From a virus, in the IMG/VR virus record IMGVR_UViG_3300034061_002274, positions 1-22,400 of that record: a stretch of 22,400 bases of DNA; one strand, given 5' to 3'. This document shows positions 7,934 to 15,480 of this stretch, piece after piece; the stretch's first letter is position 1, and the number at the start of each line of letters is the position of its first letter. A program made the translations under genes and the position numbers. The notes under the pieces were generated by a model. That model did no database searches and had not been told where the DNA came from. It was given only the letters and a program-made list of their open reading frames with translations.

Positions 7934-8263
7934 ATGGGAACTTACATTTATACTTACAAGAAGAAATTAGATAAGAAGGCAACTCTTGATGGACAAGAGG
8001 TTATAGTTGGAGAAGCAACTTTCTTGTGTAGACAAGATTGGTCTGGAAATTACACACCACAAGAAAAACGTGAAATGACAAGATCAGCATCTTTACTTGA
8101 ACACGATCAACCGGAATATATTACATTCGGTGAAGAAGTTTATAAAAATAATAAACGTGGTCTTTGGAGTGATGGTAGTGGTTTTTGGTCAGGAATTGAT
8201 TATAAAAACGACTATGTTGGTAAGTTAGAAAAACAAGGTAAAAAATATATAATAACAAAATAA
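7934..8263 (+). CDS. Hypothetical protein, 109 aa
   Basis: 109 residues starting MGTYIYTYKKKLDKKA, Lys- and Tyr-rich with an aromatic centre (LWSDGSGFWSGIDYKNDY). It looks like a small beta-rich protein. The ATG is just downstream of the terminator at 7897-7927, so transcription must read through or start within the A/T-rich spacer. It is followed after one base by the zinc-ribbon gene. No family recognised. Confidence 0.7.
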   Translation: MGTYIYTYKKKLDKKATLDGQEVIVGEATFLCRQDWSGNYTPQEKREMTRSASLLEHDQPEYITFGEEVYKNNKRGLWSDGSGFWSGIDYKNDYVGKLEKQGKKYIITK

Positions 8264-8264
8264 T

Positions 8265-8717
8265 ATGGGAAGTGTAATTGATAATATCGAATGTCCAAAC
8301 TGTAAACAAGAAGCGTTTAGCGACTTCTATTATAAAACAGGAGAAGAATATATAGGTTGTAATAATTGTGGTTATCGTAGATTGGCATTTTATAAAAGAG
8401 ATGAGAACGGTAAACTTGTAACCGAAGATGGTACTGATAATTATAAATTTGAAAATCTTATTATGGAATTTTCGGAACTTAAAAATCCATATGGATCATA
8501 TAGGATAAAGACCTACAACTCACCGGCAACACAGATAGGTTCATTTGAAAATGAAGAACAATATAATGAGTTTAAGTTACAACTTGAAGGGGATGTTGAA
8601 ATTGAGTTTTGTTCCGTGTCAAAATTTGTTGATGGTGAAATAAAAGTTGAAGTTTTAATTGATAATGGGCCACAAATTGATTCATCAGGATTTACACATG
8701 AAGATAATTTTTTATAA
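8265..8717 (+). CDS. Zinc-ribbon protein, 150 aa
   Basis: 150 residues. The N-terminal part has two Cys pairs, CPNCKQ (about 10-15) and CNNCGYRR (about 32-39), spaced as in a zinc ribbon. The remaining 100 residues are acidic and probably beta-rich, with no recognised motif. It starts one base after the preceding stop and so is likely co-translated with it. Zinc-ribbon proteins often bind nucleic acid or polymerase; that role here is only a possibility. Confidence 0.75.
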   Translation: MGSVIDNIECPNCKQEAFSDFYYKTGEEYIGCNNCGYRRLAFYKRDENGKLVTEDGTDNYKFENLIMEFSELKNPYGSYRIKTYNSPATQIGSFENEEQYNEFKLQLEGDVEIEFCSVSKFVDGEIKVEVLIDNGPQIDSSGFTHEDNFL

Positions 8718-8723
8718 TAAAAA

Positions 8724-8754
8724 TTTGTTATTGTAAAATAGTTTACTATCTTTG
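8724..8754 (+). promoter_or_regulatory. Bacteroidota sigma-A-type promoter
   Basis: TTTG at 8724-8727, a 19-base spacer and TATCTTTG at 8747-8754 match the consensus exactly and have the same spacing as the promoter at 7375. The next ATG is at 8771, implying a leader of about 10 bases. Confidence 0.82.
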
Positions 8755-8770
8755 TTTAAAATTATAGAAT

Positions 8771-9055
8771 ATGTCAAAACCAACAATTACAGGATACACA
8801 TTAAAAGTCATCAACGAGAACATGGGTGTGTTAATTGATGAGAAGTTTATGGATCAGATTCAATTCAAATTGTTTCTAAAAATGATTCATGGATCAATTG
8901 AGTTAAAACACAATTTAAGTTTTTACAATGGTGATACATTTTTAGTTCACATTCCATATAAAATTTTGGTTAACTCTGTAATTATTAGTAATGAGAGTGA
9001 GATCTTAATGTCAGAACAAGTTAAGAGTAAGATTGAATCATTAGTAACACAATAG
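8771..9055 (+). CDS. Hypothetical protein, 94 aa
   Basis: 94 residues starting MSKPTITGYTLKVINENMG, alternating hydrophobic residues consistent with a mixed alpha/beta fold. No motif recognised. It is first behind the promoter at 8724 and three bases upstream of the lipoprotein gene, so it is likely co-transcribed with the lipoprotein and the 9514 gene. Confidence 0.72.
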   Translation: MSKPTITGYTLKVINENMGVLIDEKFMDQIQFKLFLKMIHGSIELKHNLSFYNGDTFLVHIPYKILVNSVIISNESEILMSEQVKSKIESLVTQ

Positions 9056-9058
9056 ATT

Positions 9059-9511
9059 ATGAAGAGAATATTTTTTTTATTAGTATTATCCTTGGGTTTG
9101 TTTTCTTGTGAGAAACAAGTAATTGAACCGGGAGTGTATCAACCACCGGTTCCTACTAACCCAAACCCACAGGATACTACAGAGTATTCATTGGTTGGAC
9201 AAACTTGGGTGATCAAACAATACCGTATTGGTGAAATGGGATTACCATTGGATATGACCCCACCTGATACAATTAAATTTATCACAAAGAGTGTGTATAA
9301 GTATAATTCAATGGGACCATATAACTATGGGTTTAATTCAGTTGGAACTGTTTATTCTTTAACATTGAATTACACAATATTTGGGTATTTGACTGGTAAT
9401 CTGAATAAGGTTAATTTAGAAATGGGATATATAATTGGGGGTAGATTTACAGATATTTCAATAGGTGTGGTTAATCCTCCAAACTACTACCTTTGGATTG
9501 AAAGAATATAG
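9059..9511 (+). CDS. Predicted lipoprotein
   Basis: 150 residues with a classic lipoprotein signal: MKR, a hydrophobic core (IFFLLVLSLGLF) and a lipobox LFSC with the cysteine at residue 17. After cleavage the mature protein begins Cys-Glu-Lys-Gln, followed by a Pro-rich linker (PPVPTNPNPQ). A beta-rich domain follows with a GQTWVIKQYRIGE segment like small lipocalin-type lipoproteins of Bacteroidota. It would sit in the outer or inner membrane. Phage lipoproteins are commonly linked to blocking superinfection or to altering the host surface; this is inferred. It may derive from the host. Confidence 0.85.
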   Translation: MKRIFFLLVLSLGLFSCEKQVIEPGVYQPPVPTNPNPQDTTEYSLVGQTWVIKQYRIGEMGLPLDMTPPDTIKFITKSVYKYNSMGPYNYGFNSVGTVYSLTLNYTIFGYLTGNLNKVNLEMGYIIGGRFTDISIGVVNPPNYYLWIERI

Positions 9512-9513
9512 AT

Positions 9514-9993
9514 ATGGGAACAAATTATTACAGAATACCAACTGTAAATGAATTGGAAACAAGACGAAATCGTCTTATGTCTAGAATTAGACAAATGGAA
9601 TTAACTGTGGAATCGGTTAGTAAAGATTTTACGATTGGGGATCCTACTAAATTTGACAATTGGTCACCTTGGGATGAGTTTAGTGATAATGTAAAAGTTC
9701 ATTTAGGTAAACGTAGTATGGGGTGGAAGTTCCTTTGGAATTTTAATGATGATAAGTATTTTAAGGATAAAGAATCACTATTTAAATTCATTAGATCAGG
9801 ACGTATTATAGATGAATACGGAAATGAAATGAGTCAGGAAAAATTCATTGATATGGCTCTTTCTTGGGGTAAGGAAGATGGTTATGATATTGAGTCATAC
9901 TATTTGGAATATCCTGAACGTAGAACTTCCTGGAGTAAACCTGAACGTTATGTGGATGGATTAAGAATATCAGATTCAACAAACTTTAGTTAA
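9514..9993 (+). CDS. Hypothetical protein of MGTNYY type, 159 aa
   Basis: 159 residues starting MGTNYYRIPTVNELETRR, with a central VHLGKRSMGWKFLWNF. This start and the H(L/I)GKxSxGW motif recur in many phage proteins of unknown function that begin MGTNYY (recognised from general knowledge, not searched). A short coiled coil occupies about residues 12-40. The His, Lys and Trp of the central motif could form a binding site. It is last in the unit from 8771 and is followed by a hairpin-rich spacer and terminator. Confidence 0.75.
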   Translation: MGTNYYRIPTVNELETRRNRLMSRIRQMELTVESVSKDFTIGDPTKFDNWSPWDEFSDNVKVHLGKRSMGWKFLWNFNDDKYFKDKESLFKFIRSGRIIDEYGNEMSQEKFIDMALSWGKEDGYDIESYYLEYPERRTSWSKPERYVDGLRISDSTNFS

Positions 9994-9997
9994 TTTT

Positions 9998-10045
9998 CCT
10001 TGTTTAGTAAAACAAGGTGGTGGAGTCGGACAATTCGTTGTCGAC
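9998..10045 (+). ncRNA. Two stable hairpins downstream of 9514 gene
   Basis: CCTTGTTT (9998-10005) pairs with AAACAAGG (10010-10017). Then GTC-G-GACAA (10025-10033) pairs with TTGTCGAC (10038-10045) around a TTCG tetraloop with one bulged G. Together with the terminator that follows they make three hairpins in a row, more than a terminator needs. It could be a 3' stability element or a short processed RNA. Confidence 0.5.
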
Positions 10046-10050
10046 CTTTA

Positions 10051-10078
10051 AAGGGAGGGGTTAACCTTCCCTTTTTTT
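10051..10078. terminator. Terminator between convergent genes
   Basis: AAGGGAGGG (10051-10059) pairs with CCTTCCCTT (10065-10073), loop GTTAA, followed by seven T on the + strand. It covers the stop codon of the minus-strand sigma gene, so it may work in both directions. Confidence 0.8.
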
Positions 10079-10621
10079 ATTTAGTTTTTCTAAATAAGAT
10101 TTAACATTTGCTTTTGCTTTAAATAAATTTGATTTTGAGGTCCCATCACTAATTCCTAATTCATCGGCAATTTCTTGGTGAGACATATTTTCAAAATAAT
10201 ACATATTAAAAATTCTTTTATATGATGGTGATAAACTTTCCATCGCATCTTTAATATCTGACATAGAAAAAATGGGTTCTTCATTTGGTATATCCTCAAG
10301 ACCTAAATCTTCATAACCAAAATCAACATCTTTTCTTTTTGGAGATCTTTTTTCTTTTCTTAATTCATCAATAATTGTATTTTTTATAATACGTTGAATC
10401 CAACCTTCAAGGCTACCTGAACCATCGTACATAGACATTTTTTGGTGAACTTTAATAAACCCTAATTGACAAAAATCATTTGCCTTTTCTATATCACCAT
10501 TTGCATATCTTAAACAAATTTGTTTAAATAGTTTTGGGTATAATCTTTTATATTCAAGATCAAAATTAAAACCTTCATTTAATAGGTGTTGATATTGTAA
10601 CTCAGTCAAGATAATTTTCAT
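10061..10621 (-). CDS. ECF-like sigma-70 family factor
   Basis: 186 residues. Region 2 spans about 25-90 (ending GSLEGWIQRIIKNTIIDELR), followed by a basic linker KEKRSPKRK and an acidic linker. Region 4 lies at about 125-178 (SLSPSYKRIFNMYYFENM, then the helix-turn-helix MSHQEIADELGISDGTSKSN). The layout is that of extracytoplasmic-function factors common in Bacteroidota. Residues 1-16, MKIILTELQYQHLLNE, are an extension before region 2 that matches the start of the 12680 gene and ends in L-N-E-G, resembling a T4-type head propeptide. It probably redirects host polymerase to middle or late phage promoters, and might be delivered from the virion (inference). It is encoded opposite to most neighbours. 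Confidence 0.9.
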   Translation of the reverse strand: MKIILTELQYQHLLNEGFNFDLEYKRLYPKLFKQICLRYANGDIEKANDFCQLGFIKVHQKMSMYDGSGSLEGWIQRIIKNTIIDELRKEKRSPKRKDVDFGYEDLGLEDIPNEEPIFSMSDIKDAMESLSPSYKRIFNMYYFENMSHQEIADELGISDGTSKSNLFKAKANVKSYLEKLNKKREG

Positions 10622-10668
10622 ACATATAAATAGTTGTTTATTAAAAAAAAATTTTCTATATTTTGATT

Positions 10669-11070
10669 ATGGAAAAAATATTATATATTGTTCGTGGAAT
10701 TCCAGGATCCGGTAAATCCACATTTGCCAAATCTTTAGGTGGTACTCACTTTGAAACTGATATGTTTTTTATGAAAGACGGTGAGTATAAATTTGATATG
10801 TTTAAACTTAAAGAGGCTCATAAATGGTGCCAGGATAGTGTTTATAGTGCAATGCTATTAAATCATACTGCGTTATTAAACAACGTAATTGTTGTTTCAA
10901 ACACATTCACTCAAGAATGGGAAATGAAACCATATTTTGAAATGGCGGAATATTTTGAATATAAAATTTTTTCCATAATTGTGGAAAACAGGCACGGTGG
11001 TATTAACGAACATAATGTACCTGAAGAAACATTAACCTCAATGAGAAATCGGTTTGAAATAAATTTGTAG
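10669..11070 (+). CDS. P-loop kinase, PNK / N4BP2L1-like
   Basis: 133 residues from the ATG at 10669 (an in-frame TTG at 10663 is less likely). The Walker A motif GIPGSGKST is at 10-18. FETDMFFM, KLKEAHKWCQD and VVSNTFTQEWEM follow, then PEETLTSMRNRF near the end. This pattern belongs to small AAA_33-type nucleic-acid or nucleotide kinases related to the kinase domain of polynucleotide kinase and to N4BP2L1. With a phosphoesterase and an RNA ligase nearby, a 5'-OH RNA kinase role in RNA repair is plausible. No phosphatase domain is fused to it. Confidence 0.82.
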   Translation: MEKILYIVRGIPGSGKSTFAKSLGGTHFETDMFFMKDGEYKFDMFKLKEAHKWCQDSVYSAMLLNHTALLNNVIVVSNTFTQEWEMKPYFEMAEYFEYKIFSIIVENRHGGINEHNVPEETLTSMRNRFEINL

Positions 11071-11072
11071 TT

Positions 11073-11987
11073 ATGAGTAGATTAGATAAATTAAAAGAAC
11101 AACATCCTGAATTAAACATTACAATTATTGATCTTATTGGTATGATAGATCCTACCGATACTTACAAGTATTCGGAGTTTCTAATTAAAATTTTGAAAAA
11201 TTGGTATGATAATATGGACATACGATATGGAATTGGGGTTGATCTTTTTGGTGATGAGAATGTAGAGACCTTAAATGAGTTTGAAAAACATTGTAAGGCA
11301 AAAAGAATTGAAAAAAACGATATTAGTCAACATACCACCTTTATAACTTTACAAAGTGAGGTTAATAAGGCTAAAGAAATTCTTAGATTGAAAGAGTTAG
11401 AAAAACAAACCAAAAAATTACTTGAACACGGAGAATGGTTGGTTATGATACCATTAAGTTATGAAGCGGCGAAGTTATATGGGGCAAATACTAAATGGTG
11501 TATAACTGAATTAAAATATTGGAATAACTATGTTGAGAATTATAAAATTATTTATGTGATCAATAGAAGTACGGATGTTAAATACGCTATCTCTAGAGAT
11601 AAAACGGATAATAAAGATTTAAAAGCGTGGTTGTCTGATGATAGTGAGACAAGTCCATTACTATTAAATATACCTCAGGAAATATGGTCGGTGGTAATAC
11701 CTGAATTACAAAAAGAAGAATCAATATGGGATTTACTACCAGATAATAATAAGATTATTCCACATAATTTGGGTTCGGATAACATCCTTGATAGAGTGAG
11801 AAATTTATTAATCAGCAATAGTACGGGCACAACAAATTTGACCGGAGGTTATATGGGTGACATAAATACTGATTTCCGCACTGACGCATATAAAACTTAC
11901 AGTACATATGGTACATATGGAGATGATTTTGAAAAGTATTTAAGAGAATATATGTATACGTCAGATGAATCAATTGATTTACCTTAA
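11073..11987 (+). CDS. YGAxTKWC-motif protein, copy 1
   Basis: 304 residues, starting two bases after the kinase stop. It is paralogous to the protein at 16933: both begin with a short helix then NITIIDLIGMIDPT (here) or a similar stretch, both have an NDIS segment near residue 82, and both share PLSYEAAKLYGANTKWC (127-143 here) followed by a strand pair ending YVINRSTDVKYAIS. The conserved Lys-Trp-Cys is the most invariant part and could be an active site. The C-terminus is Tyr/Thr/Gly-rich (TYSTYGTYG) and ends DLP, like its paralogue. The TKWC motif recurs in phage hypothetical proteins; its biochemistry is not known to me. Confidence 0.8.
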   Translation: MSRLDKLKEQHPELNITIIDLIGMIDPTDTYKYSEFLIKILKNWYDNMDIRYGIGVDLFGDENVETLNEFEKHCKAKRIEKNDISQHTTFITLQSEVNKAKEILRLKELEKQTKKLLEHGEWLVMIPLSYEAAKLYGANTKWCITELKYWNNYVENYKIIYVINRSTDVKYAISRDKTDNKDLKAWLSDDSETSPLLLNIPQEIWSVVIPELQKEESIWDLLPDNNKIIPHNLGSDNILDRVRNLLISNSTGTTNLTGGYMGDINTDFRTDAYKTYSTYGTYGDDFEKYLREYMYTSDESIDLP

Positions 11988-11998
11988 ATAAAAAGAAT

Positions 11999-12652
11999 AT
12001 GAAATTTGATAAAATATTAACAACAGGTAGAGTGTGGGTCACATCGGATCCACATTACAACCATAAAAACATTTGTAGAGGGGTAACGAATTGGAGAACC
12101 CAAGATGGTGAGATTCCTATTAATAGTACAAGAGATTTTCACACAATAGATCTAATGAATAATGTTTTAGTGGATAACATAAACTCAAAAGTTGGACAGA
12201 ACGACACATTAATTATATTGGGTGATGTTGCGTTCGGTGGTTTTGAAAGTATTAGAATTTTCTTGGATCGTTTGGTGTGTAAGAATATTCATTTAGTTAT
12301 GGGTAATCATGATCAACACATAAGAAACAATAGAGATAACATCAAAGATATGTTTTTATCTGTGAGCGATTACCTCCAAGTTAATATTGACGGTGCCGAT
12401 TTTGTTATGACACATTATCCATTTGAAAGTTGGAATGGTCTTAATAAAGGTGTTATACACCTTCACGGACACGTTCACTTACCTGCAAGTAAAAAGTGGG
12501 GTAAAGGTAAACGATTAGATGTTGGTGTTGATGGTAACAATCTATCACCATATAGTATAACTGAAATTGTACATATGATGGATAAACGAGATATCGTTCC
12601 TGAAATGGAAGGTGATCACCATTTAGATGATTTAATTGGGGTTATTGGATAA
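11999..12652 (+). CDS. Calcineurin-like metallophosphoesterase
   Basis: 217 residues with all metal-binding motifs in order: SDPHYNH (16-22), GDVAFGG (75-81), GNHDQH (102-107), THYPFESW (138-145) and HGHVH (156-160). This is a complete binuclear metallophosphatase of the phage and bacterial calcineurin-like family. Candidate substrates include 2',3'-cyclic or 3'-phosphate RNA ends and nucleotides. The kinase 0.9 kb upstream and the ligase downstream favour an RNA-end-processing role, which is inferred from context. No signal peptide. Confidence 0.9.
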   Translation: MKFDKILTTGRVWVTSDPHYNHKNICRGVTNWRTQDGEIPINSTRDFHTIDLMNNVLVDNINSKVGQNDTLIILGDVAFGGFESIRIFLDRLVCKNIHLVMGNHDQHIRNNRDNIKDMFLSVSDYLQVNIDGADFVMTHYPFESWNGLNKGVIHLHGHVHLPASKKWGKGKRLDVGVDGNNLSPYSITEIVHMMDKRDIVPEMEGDHHLDDLIGVIG

Positions 12653-12679
12653 TTTAATATCCTCAATATATTTATTAGT

Positions 12680-13918
12680 ATGAAAATTATTATAACTGAA
12701 AGTCAATGTAGAATTATTAATGAGGCGTTAGGTGTTCCTGACAATATTCTTGATGCCGCAGAAAAACTATTTGAGATAGTATCTAAAGATATTCAAACCA
12801 TTAATACCAAACAAGAAGAATATAATTTTGAGGGGGATTTAGATATTGAGTTAGGGTATAATAAAAAAATAATTATTGATCATTATGAGTTATCGGTTGA
12901 GGTAAAAGAATTTGATGAATACAATGGTGAACCGGATGTTCTATCAATGGGTATGGGTCAAACATTTAGGTTTGATAGAAAAATTATGATGAAAAAAGTT
13001 AAACCATCAACGAATGCCGCTTTAGTAATAACATTTGCGGTTTCACCATATTGGGAACCTAACCAGTTATATGAAACTTTAATAAAAAACAAGAGTGAAC
13101 ATTTATCTTCACTAGCGCATGAACTAAAACATAAGTACGATAAACAAGCGAAACAAACTGATTTAATCGGTAGAGATGTAAAATATAGTGCAACACAAAA
13201 AATCTCTACATTTGGAATACCTGTGATAGATAAACAATTTTTTAGGTATATGTACTATACTTCTATTGCTGAAAATTTAGTAAGACCAACTGAAATTGCA
13301 TCTGGACTTAAAAGTGAAAATATAACAAAATCTCAATTCAGGGAATTTTTACAAAACAATAGAGTTTATAAAGAATTAATTGAAATTAAAAATTTTACAT
13401 ACGAAAAACTTATTGAAGGTTTGTATGAAAGGATGGACAGAGTGGATGCATTACTTAACCATATTGGAGAAGATACGGATGAAATGACGGATCAAGAAAA
13501 AGTTGAAAGAGTACTAGAACTTGTATTTATAAATCTTGCAAATATAAAAATTGAAATATTTGATGAAATGGTTAGTACTGAGAACGATATGTTAAAAAGT
13601 TTTTTTAGACAAATGGTGGGTAATGTACCTTCATTTATGGAAGATGATGAAGAAAAAAACGTGGATAAAGTAAGGAGAAAAATTATAAATAGTATTGTTA
13701 AATATGAAAAAGACCCCTTAAGATTCTTCCAAGACGAGTGCGAAAAATTTAATTACATTACAACAAAAATGTTGAAAAAAATTGGTAAACTTTATGCTAT
13801 GGCAAAAGATGATGAACCGGTTAATGAATCTATCATTAATTGGGAACTTCATCAGAAGTTAATGGAAAAAAAGTATGGAAAAAGACCAATACACAAAAAA
13901 ATTTCTTACTTAAAGTAA
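12680..13918 (+). CDS. Putative HExxH zinc metallopeptidase
   Basis: 412 residues. Residues 1-16, MKIIITESQCRIINEA, form the propeptide-like motif also seen on the sigma factor, ending I-N-E-A. A HELKH zinc-protease motif is at 147-151 in SSLAHELKHKYDK. A glutamate in ENLVRPTEIASG (E198 or E205), about 50 to 55 residues further on, could be the third ligand of a gluzincin-type site. The second half is helical and charged, without membrane segments. A head-packaged protease acting on host proteins, or a maturation enzyme, is possible; activity is not shown. It lacks a signal peptide and obvious family markers beyond HExxH. Confidence 0.65.
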   Translation: MKIIITESQCRIINEALGVPDNILDAAEKLFEIVSKDIQTINTKQEEYNFEGDLDIELGYNKKIIIDHYELSVEVKEFDEYNGEPDVLSMGMGQTFRFDRKIMMKKVKPSTNAALVITFAVSPYWEPNQLYETLIKNKSEHLSSLAHELKHKYDKQAKQTDLIGRDVKYSATQKISTFGIPVIDKQFFRYMYYTSIAENLVRPTEIASGLKSENITKSQFREFLQNNRVYKELIEIKNFTYEKLIEGLYERMDRVDALLNHIGEDTDEMTDQEKVERVLELVFINLANIKIEIFDEMVSTENDMLKSFFRQMVGNVPSFMEDDEEKNVDKVRRKIINSIVKYEKDPLRFFQDECEKFNYITTKMLKKIGKLYAMAKDDEPVNESIINWELHQKLMEKKYGKRPIHKKISYLK

Positions 13919-13938
13919 ATTAATCAAAATTTTTTTAT

Positions 13939-13946
13939 TATCTTTG
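13939..13946 (+). promoter_or_regulatory. Bacteroidota-type -7 element
   Basis: TATCTTTG matches TAnnTTTG and is identical to the element at 8747. The -33 TTTG is not present at the right distance, so strength is uncertain. The next ATG is at 13954, close enough that the transcript would have almost no leader. Confidence 0.5.
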
Positions 13947-13953
13947 TTCTTAT

Positions 13954-14133
13954 ATGAAAAAACCATGTAAGGAATGTCCTCATTTTATCAAAAATCATCA
14001 CAATGATATGATTGTTAGTTTTGCCGAAAGAACCGGTAAAAAACATAATTGTCATATGACGGAAGGAAAAAAAGATTTGTGGAATGTAACGGATAAGAAA
14101 CTTGAATGTTATGGTAGTAGAAAGGACAGTTAA
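13954..14133 (+). CDS. Small Cys-rich protein, DUF6283-like, 59 aa
   Basis: 59 residues starting MKKPCKECPHF, then CHMTEGKKDLW and ECYGSRKDS at the end. CxxCP followed by an isolated Cys-His and a final C-x-G match small phage and bacterial proteins of the DUF6283 type, probably a metal-binding knuckle. It overlaps the next gene by 23 bases. It is the first gene of a probable unit running to the RNA ligase. Confidence 0.65.
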   Translation: MKKPCKECPHFIKNHHNDMIVSFAERTGKKHNCHMTEGKKDLWNVTDKKLECYGSRKDS

Positions 14134-14392
14134 GAAGAAATATATCATTGTGTTTTTAAGTGCTTCGGTTCTTGAAATTGGGAGTACTTTTTACATTAGT
14201 GTGGTCTCAGATAAGGATTATCTTGGTATGATGTTTTTTGCATTTATTGGGCCATTTCTATCATTACCATTTGTTGGTTTTATGGTTGAATCAAAAACTT
14301 GGAAAGAAAGATTAAAACTTGCTTTATGGTCAGGTTTTGGTTATTTGATTGGTTCATTAATAACTATTATATTTTTTGAAATATTAAAATGA
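14111..14392 (+). CDS. Small membrane protein, 93 aa
   Basis: 93 residues from the ATG at 14111 (an in-frame TTG at 14102 is possible). A basic start (ERTVKKK) is followed by three hydrophobic segments at about 13-31, 40-60 and 70-90, separated by SDKDY and ESKTWKERLK. It is likely an inner-membrane protein. It overlaps both neighbours (23 bases and 4 bases). No family recognised. Confidence 0.7.
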   Translation: MVVERTVKKKYIIVFLSASVLEIGSTFYISVVSDKDYLGMMFFAFIGPFLSLPFVGFMVESKTWKERLKLALWSGFGYLIGSLITIIFFEILK

Positions 14393-14751
14393 AAAAAAAA
14401 GAAACAAAATTTGGAACCTATATAGATATGGAAACAAAAAGTAACTCAGAAATAACCGGAGATAAAATCACGGTATTCGTAGAAAGATTAAAAAAGATTG
14501 GTATTGAAGTTAAACTTGTGGGTAACTATCCTTGGGTTTATATTGATGAAATCTGTGGTATTAAAGTAAAAGAGAAGTTCGCGGGTAATCACGGGTTTAC
14601 TATAATCTTTCTTCCTGTAAGAACTGACACACCGCCAAGCGATTTTACCGATATTGGGGAGACATTCAAATTGATAAGAAAATACAGTAGACAAGCTCTA
14701 TTGGTAAAACTTATGAAAGATGATGAAGAAAGTGGAATGTATGAAAATTAA
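14389..14751 (+). CDS. Hypothetical protein, 120 aa
   Basis: 120 residues starting MKKKETKFGTYIDME, coupled by an ATGA overlap to the membrane protein. It has strand-like stretches (KVLVGNYPWVYIDE-type region, NHGFTIIFLPV) followed by a helix (TFKLIRKYSRQALLVKLMKDD). No catalytic motif recognised. Probably a small soluble alpha/beta protein of the same transcription unit as the RNA repair genes. Confidence 0.72.
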   Translation: MKKKETKFGTYIDMETKSNSEITGDKITVFVERLKKIGIEVKLVGNYPWVYIDEICGIKVKEKFAGNHGFTIIFLPVRTDTPPSDFTDIGETFKLIRKYSRQALLVKLMKDDEESGMYEN

Positions 14752-14762
14752 AAAAAATAAAA

Positions 14763-15206
14763 ATGGAAAAACAAAAATATAGAATTTATTTGGATGATGT
14801 AAGAACACCGGTTAGTCCTAACAATGCATTGGTGGATGGTATTCCTGAGTGGACTGTGGTTCGTTCTTACGACGAGTTCGTACAAAAGATAAACTCAATT
14901 GGTTTGGAGAACATTGAGTTAATCTCATTAGATCACGACTTGGGTGACAGTGCTATGTCAGAATGGTTATATGGTGTTACTAAAAACTATTCAATTAACT
15001 ACGATAACATTACCGAAAAAACCGGTATGGATTGTACTAAATGGTTAGTGAATCAATGGTTAGATGGTAAACCTGTTGTTGAAGTTGTAGTTCATTCCGC
15101 AAACGCTGTTGGTAGTGCAAATATGATGGGTTACATTAACAATTACCGACACCTCAATCGTTTACCACAAAATTGTGTGAGAGTACAAATAGAACATACA
15201 GTATAA
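14763..15206 (+). CDS. Cyclic-phosphate-processing receiver domain (cREC)
   Basis: 147 residues with the receiver-like signature of the cREC family: RIYLDDVRTP (7-16), VVRSYDEF (32-39), ISLDHDLGD (54-62), TGMDCTKWLV (87-96) and VHSANAVGSANM (110-121). The paired aspartates (D11, D12) and the second acidic motif probably bind metal. The family was predicted from its gene neighbourhoods in RNA-repair systems to process cyclic phosphate RNA ends; direct enzyme data are limited. Here it stands two genes before an RNA ligase, which agrees with that proposal. Confidence 0.85.
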   Translation: MEKQKYRIYLDDVRTPVSPNNALVDGIPEWTVVRSYDEFVQKINSIGLENIELISLDHDLGDSAMSEWLYGVTKNYSINYDNITEKTGMDCTKWLVNQWLDGKPVVEVVVHSANAVGSANMMGYINNYRHLNRLPQNCVRVQIEHTV

Positions 15207-15216
15207 AAATAAAGTT

Positions 15217-15477
15217 ATGGAATTAGAAAAATTTGAACAAGCAAAAAAAGTAAAAGAAAACCTTGATAGGTTGGAAAGACAGAAGTATAAATTGGAATCT
15301 GCGCTTAAATCTTGTGGTTTGAGTGTCACGATTGGATTTACACACTCTGGAGGATTCAACAGAAAAGGTGAGGTCAGTTTCTATAACAAAGAGATTATTA
15401 AAGAAATGATCTCTAAAGAACTTGATAGAGTGAATGAAGAAATTGATTTAGTAAAAAAAGAATTTGAAAACGTATAA
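15217..15477 (+). CDS. Small coiled-coil protein, 86 aa
   Basis: 86 residues with a Lys/Glu-rich helix at the start (KFEQAKKVKENLDRLERQ) and another at the end, separated by a short strand segment (LSVTIGFTHSGGF). Probably a helical hairpin. It lies between cREC and the RNA ligase with gaps of 10 and 3 bases. No function can be assigned; an accessory subunit to these enzymes is a guess. Confidence 0.7.
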   Translation: MELEKFEQAKKVKENLDRLERQKYKLESALKSCGLSVTIGFTHSGGFNRKGEVSFYNKEIIKEMISKELDRVNEEIDLVKKEFENV

Positions 15478-15480
15478 AAA

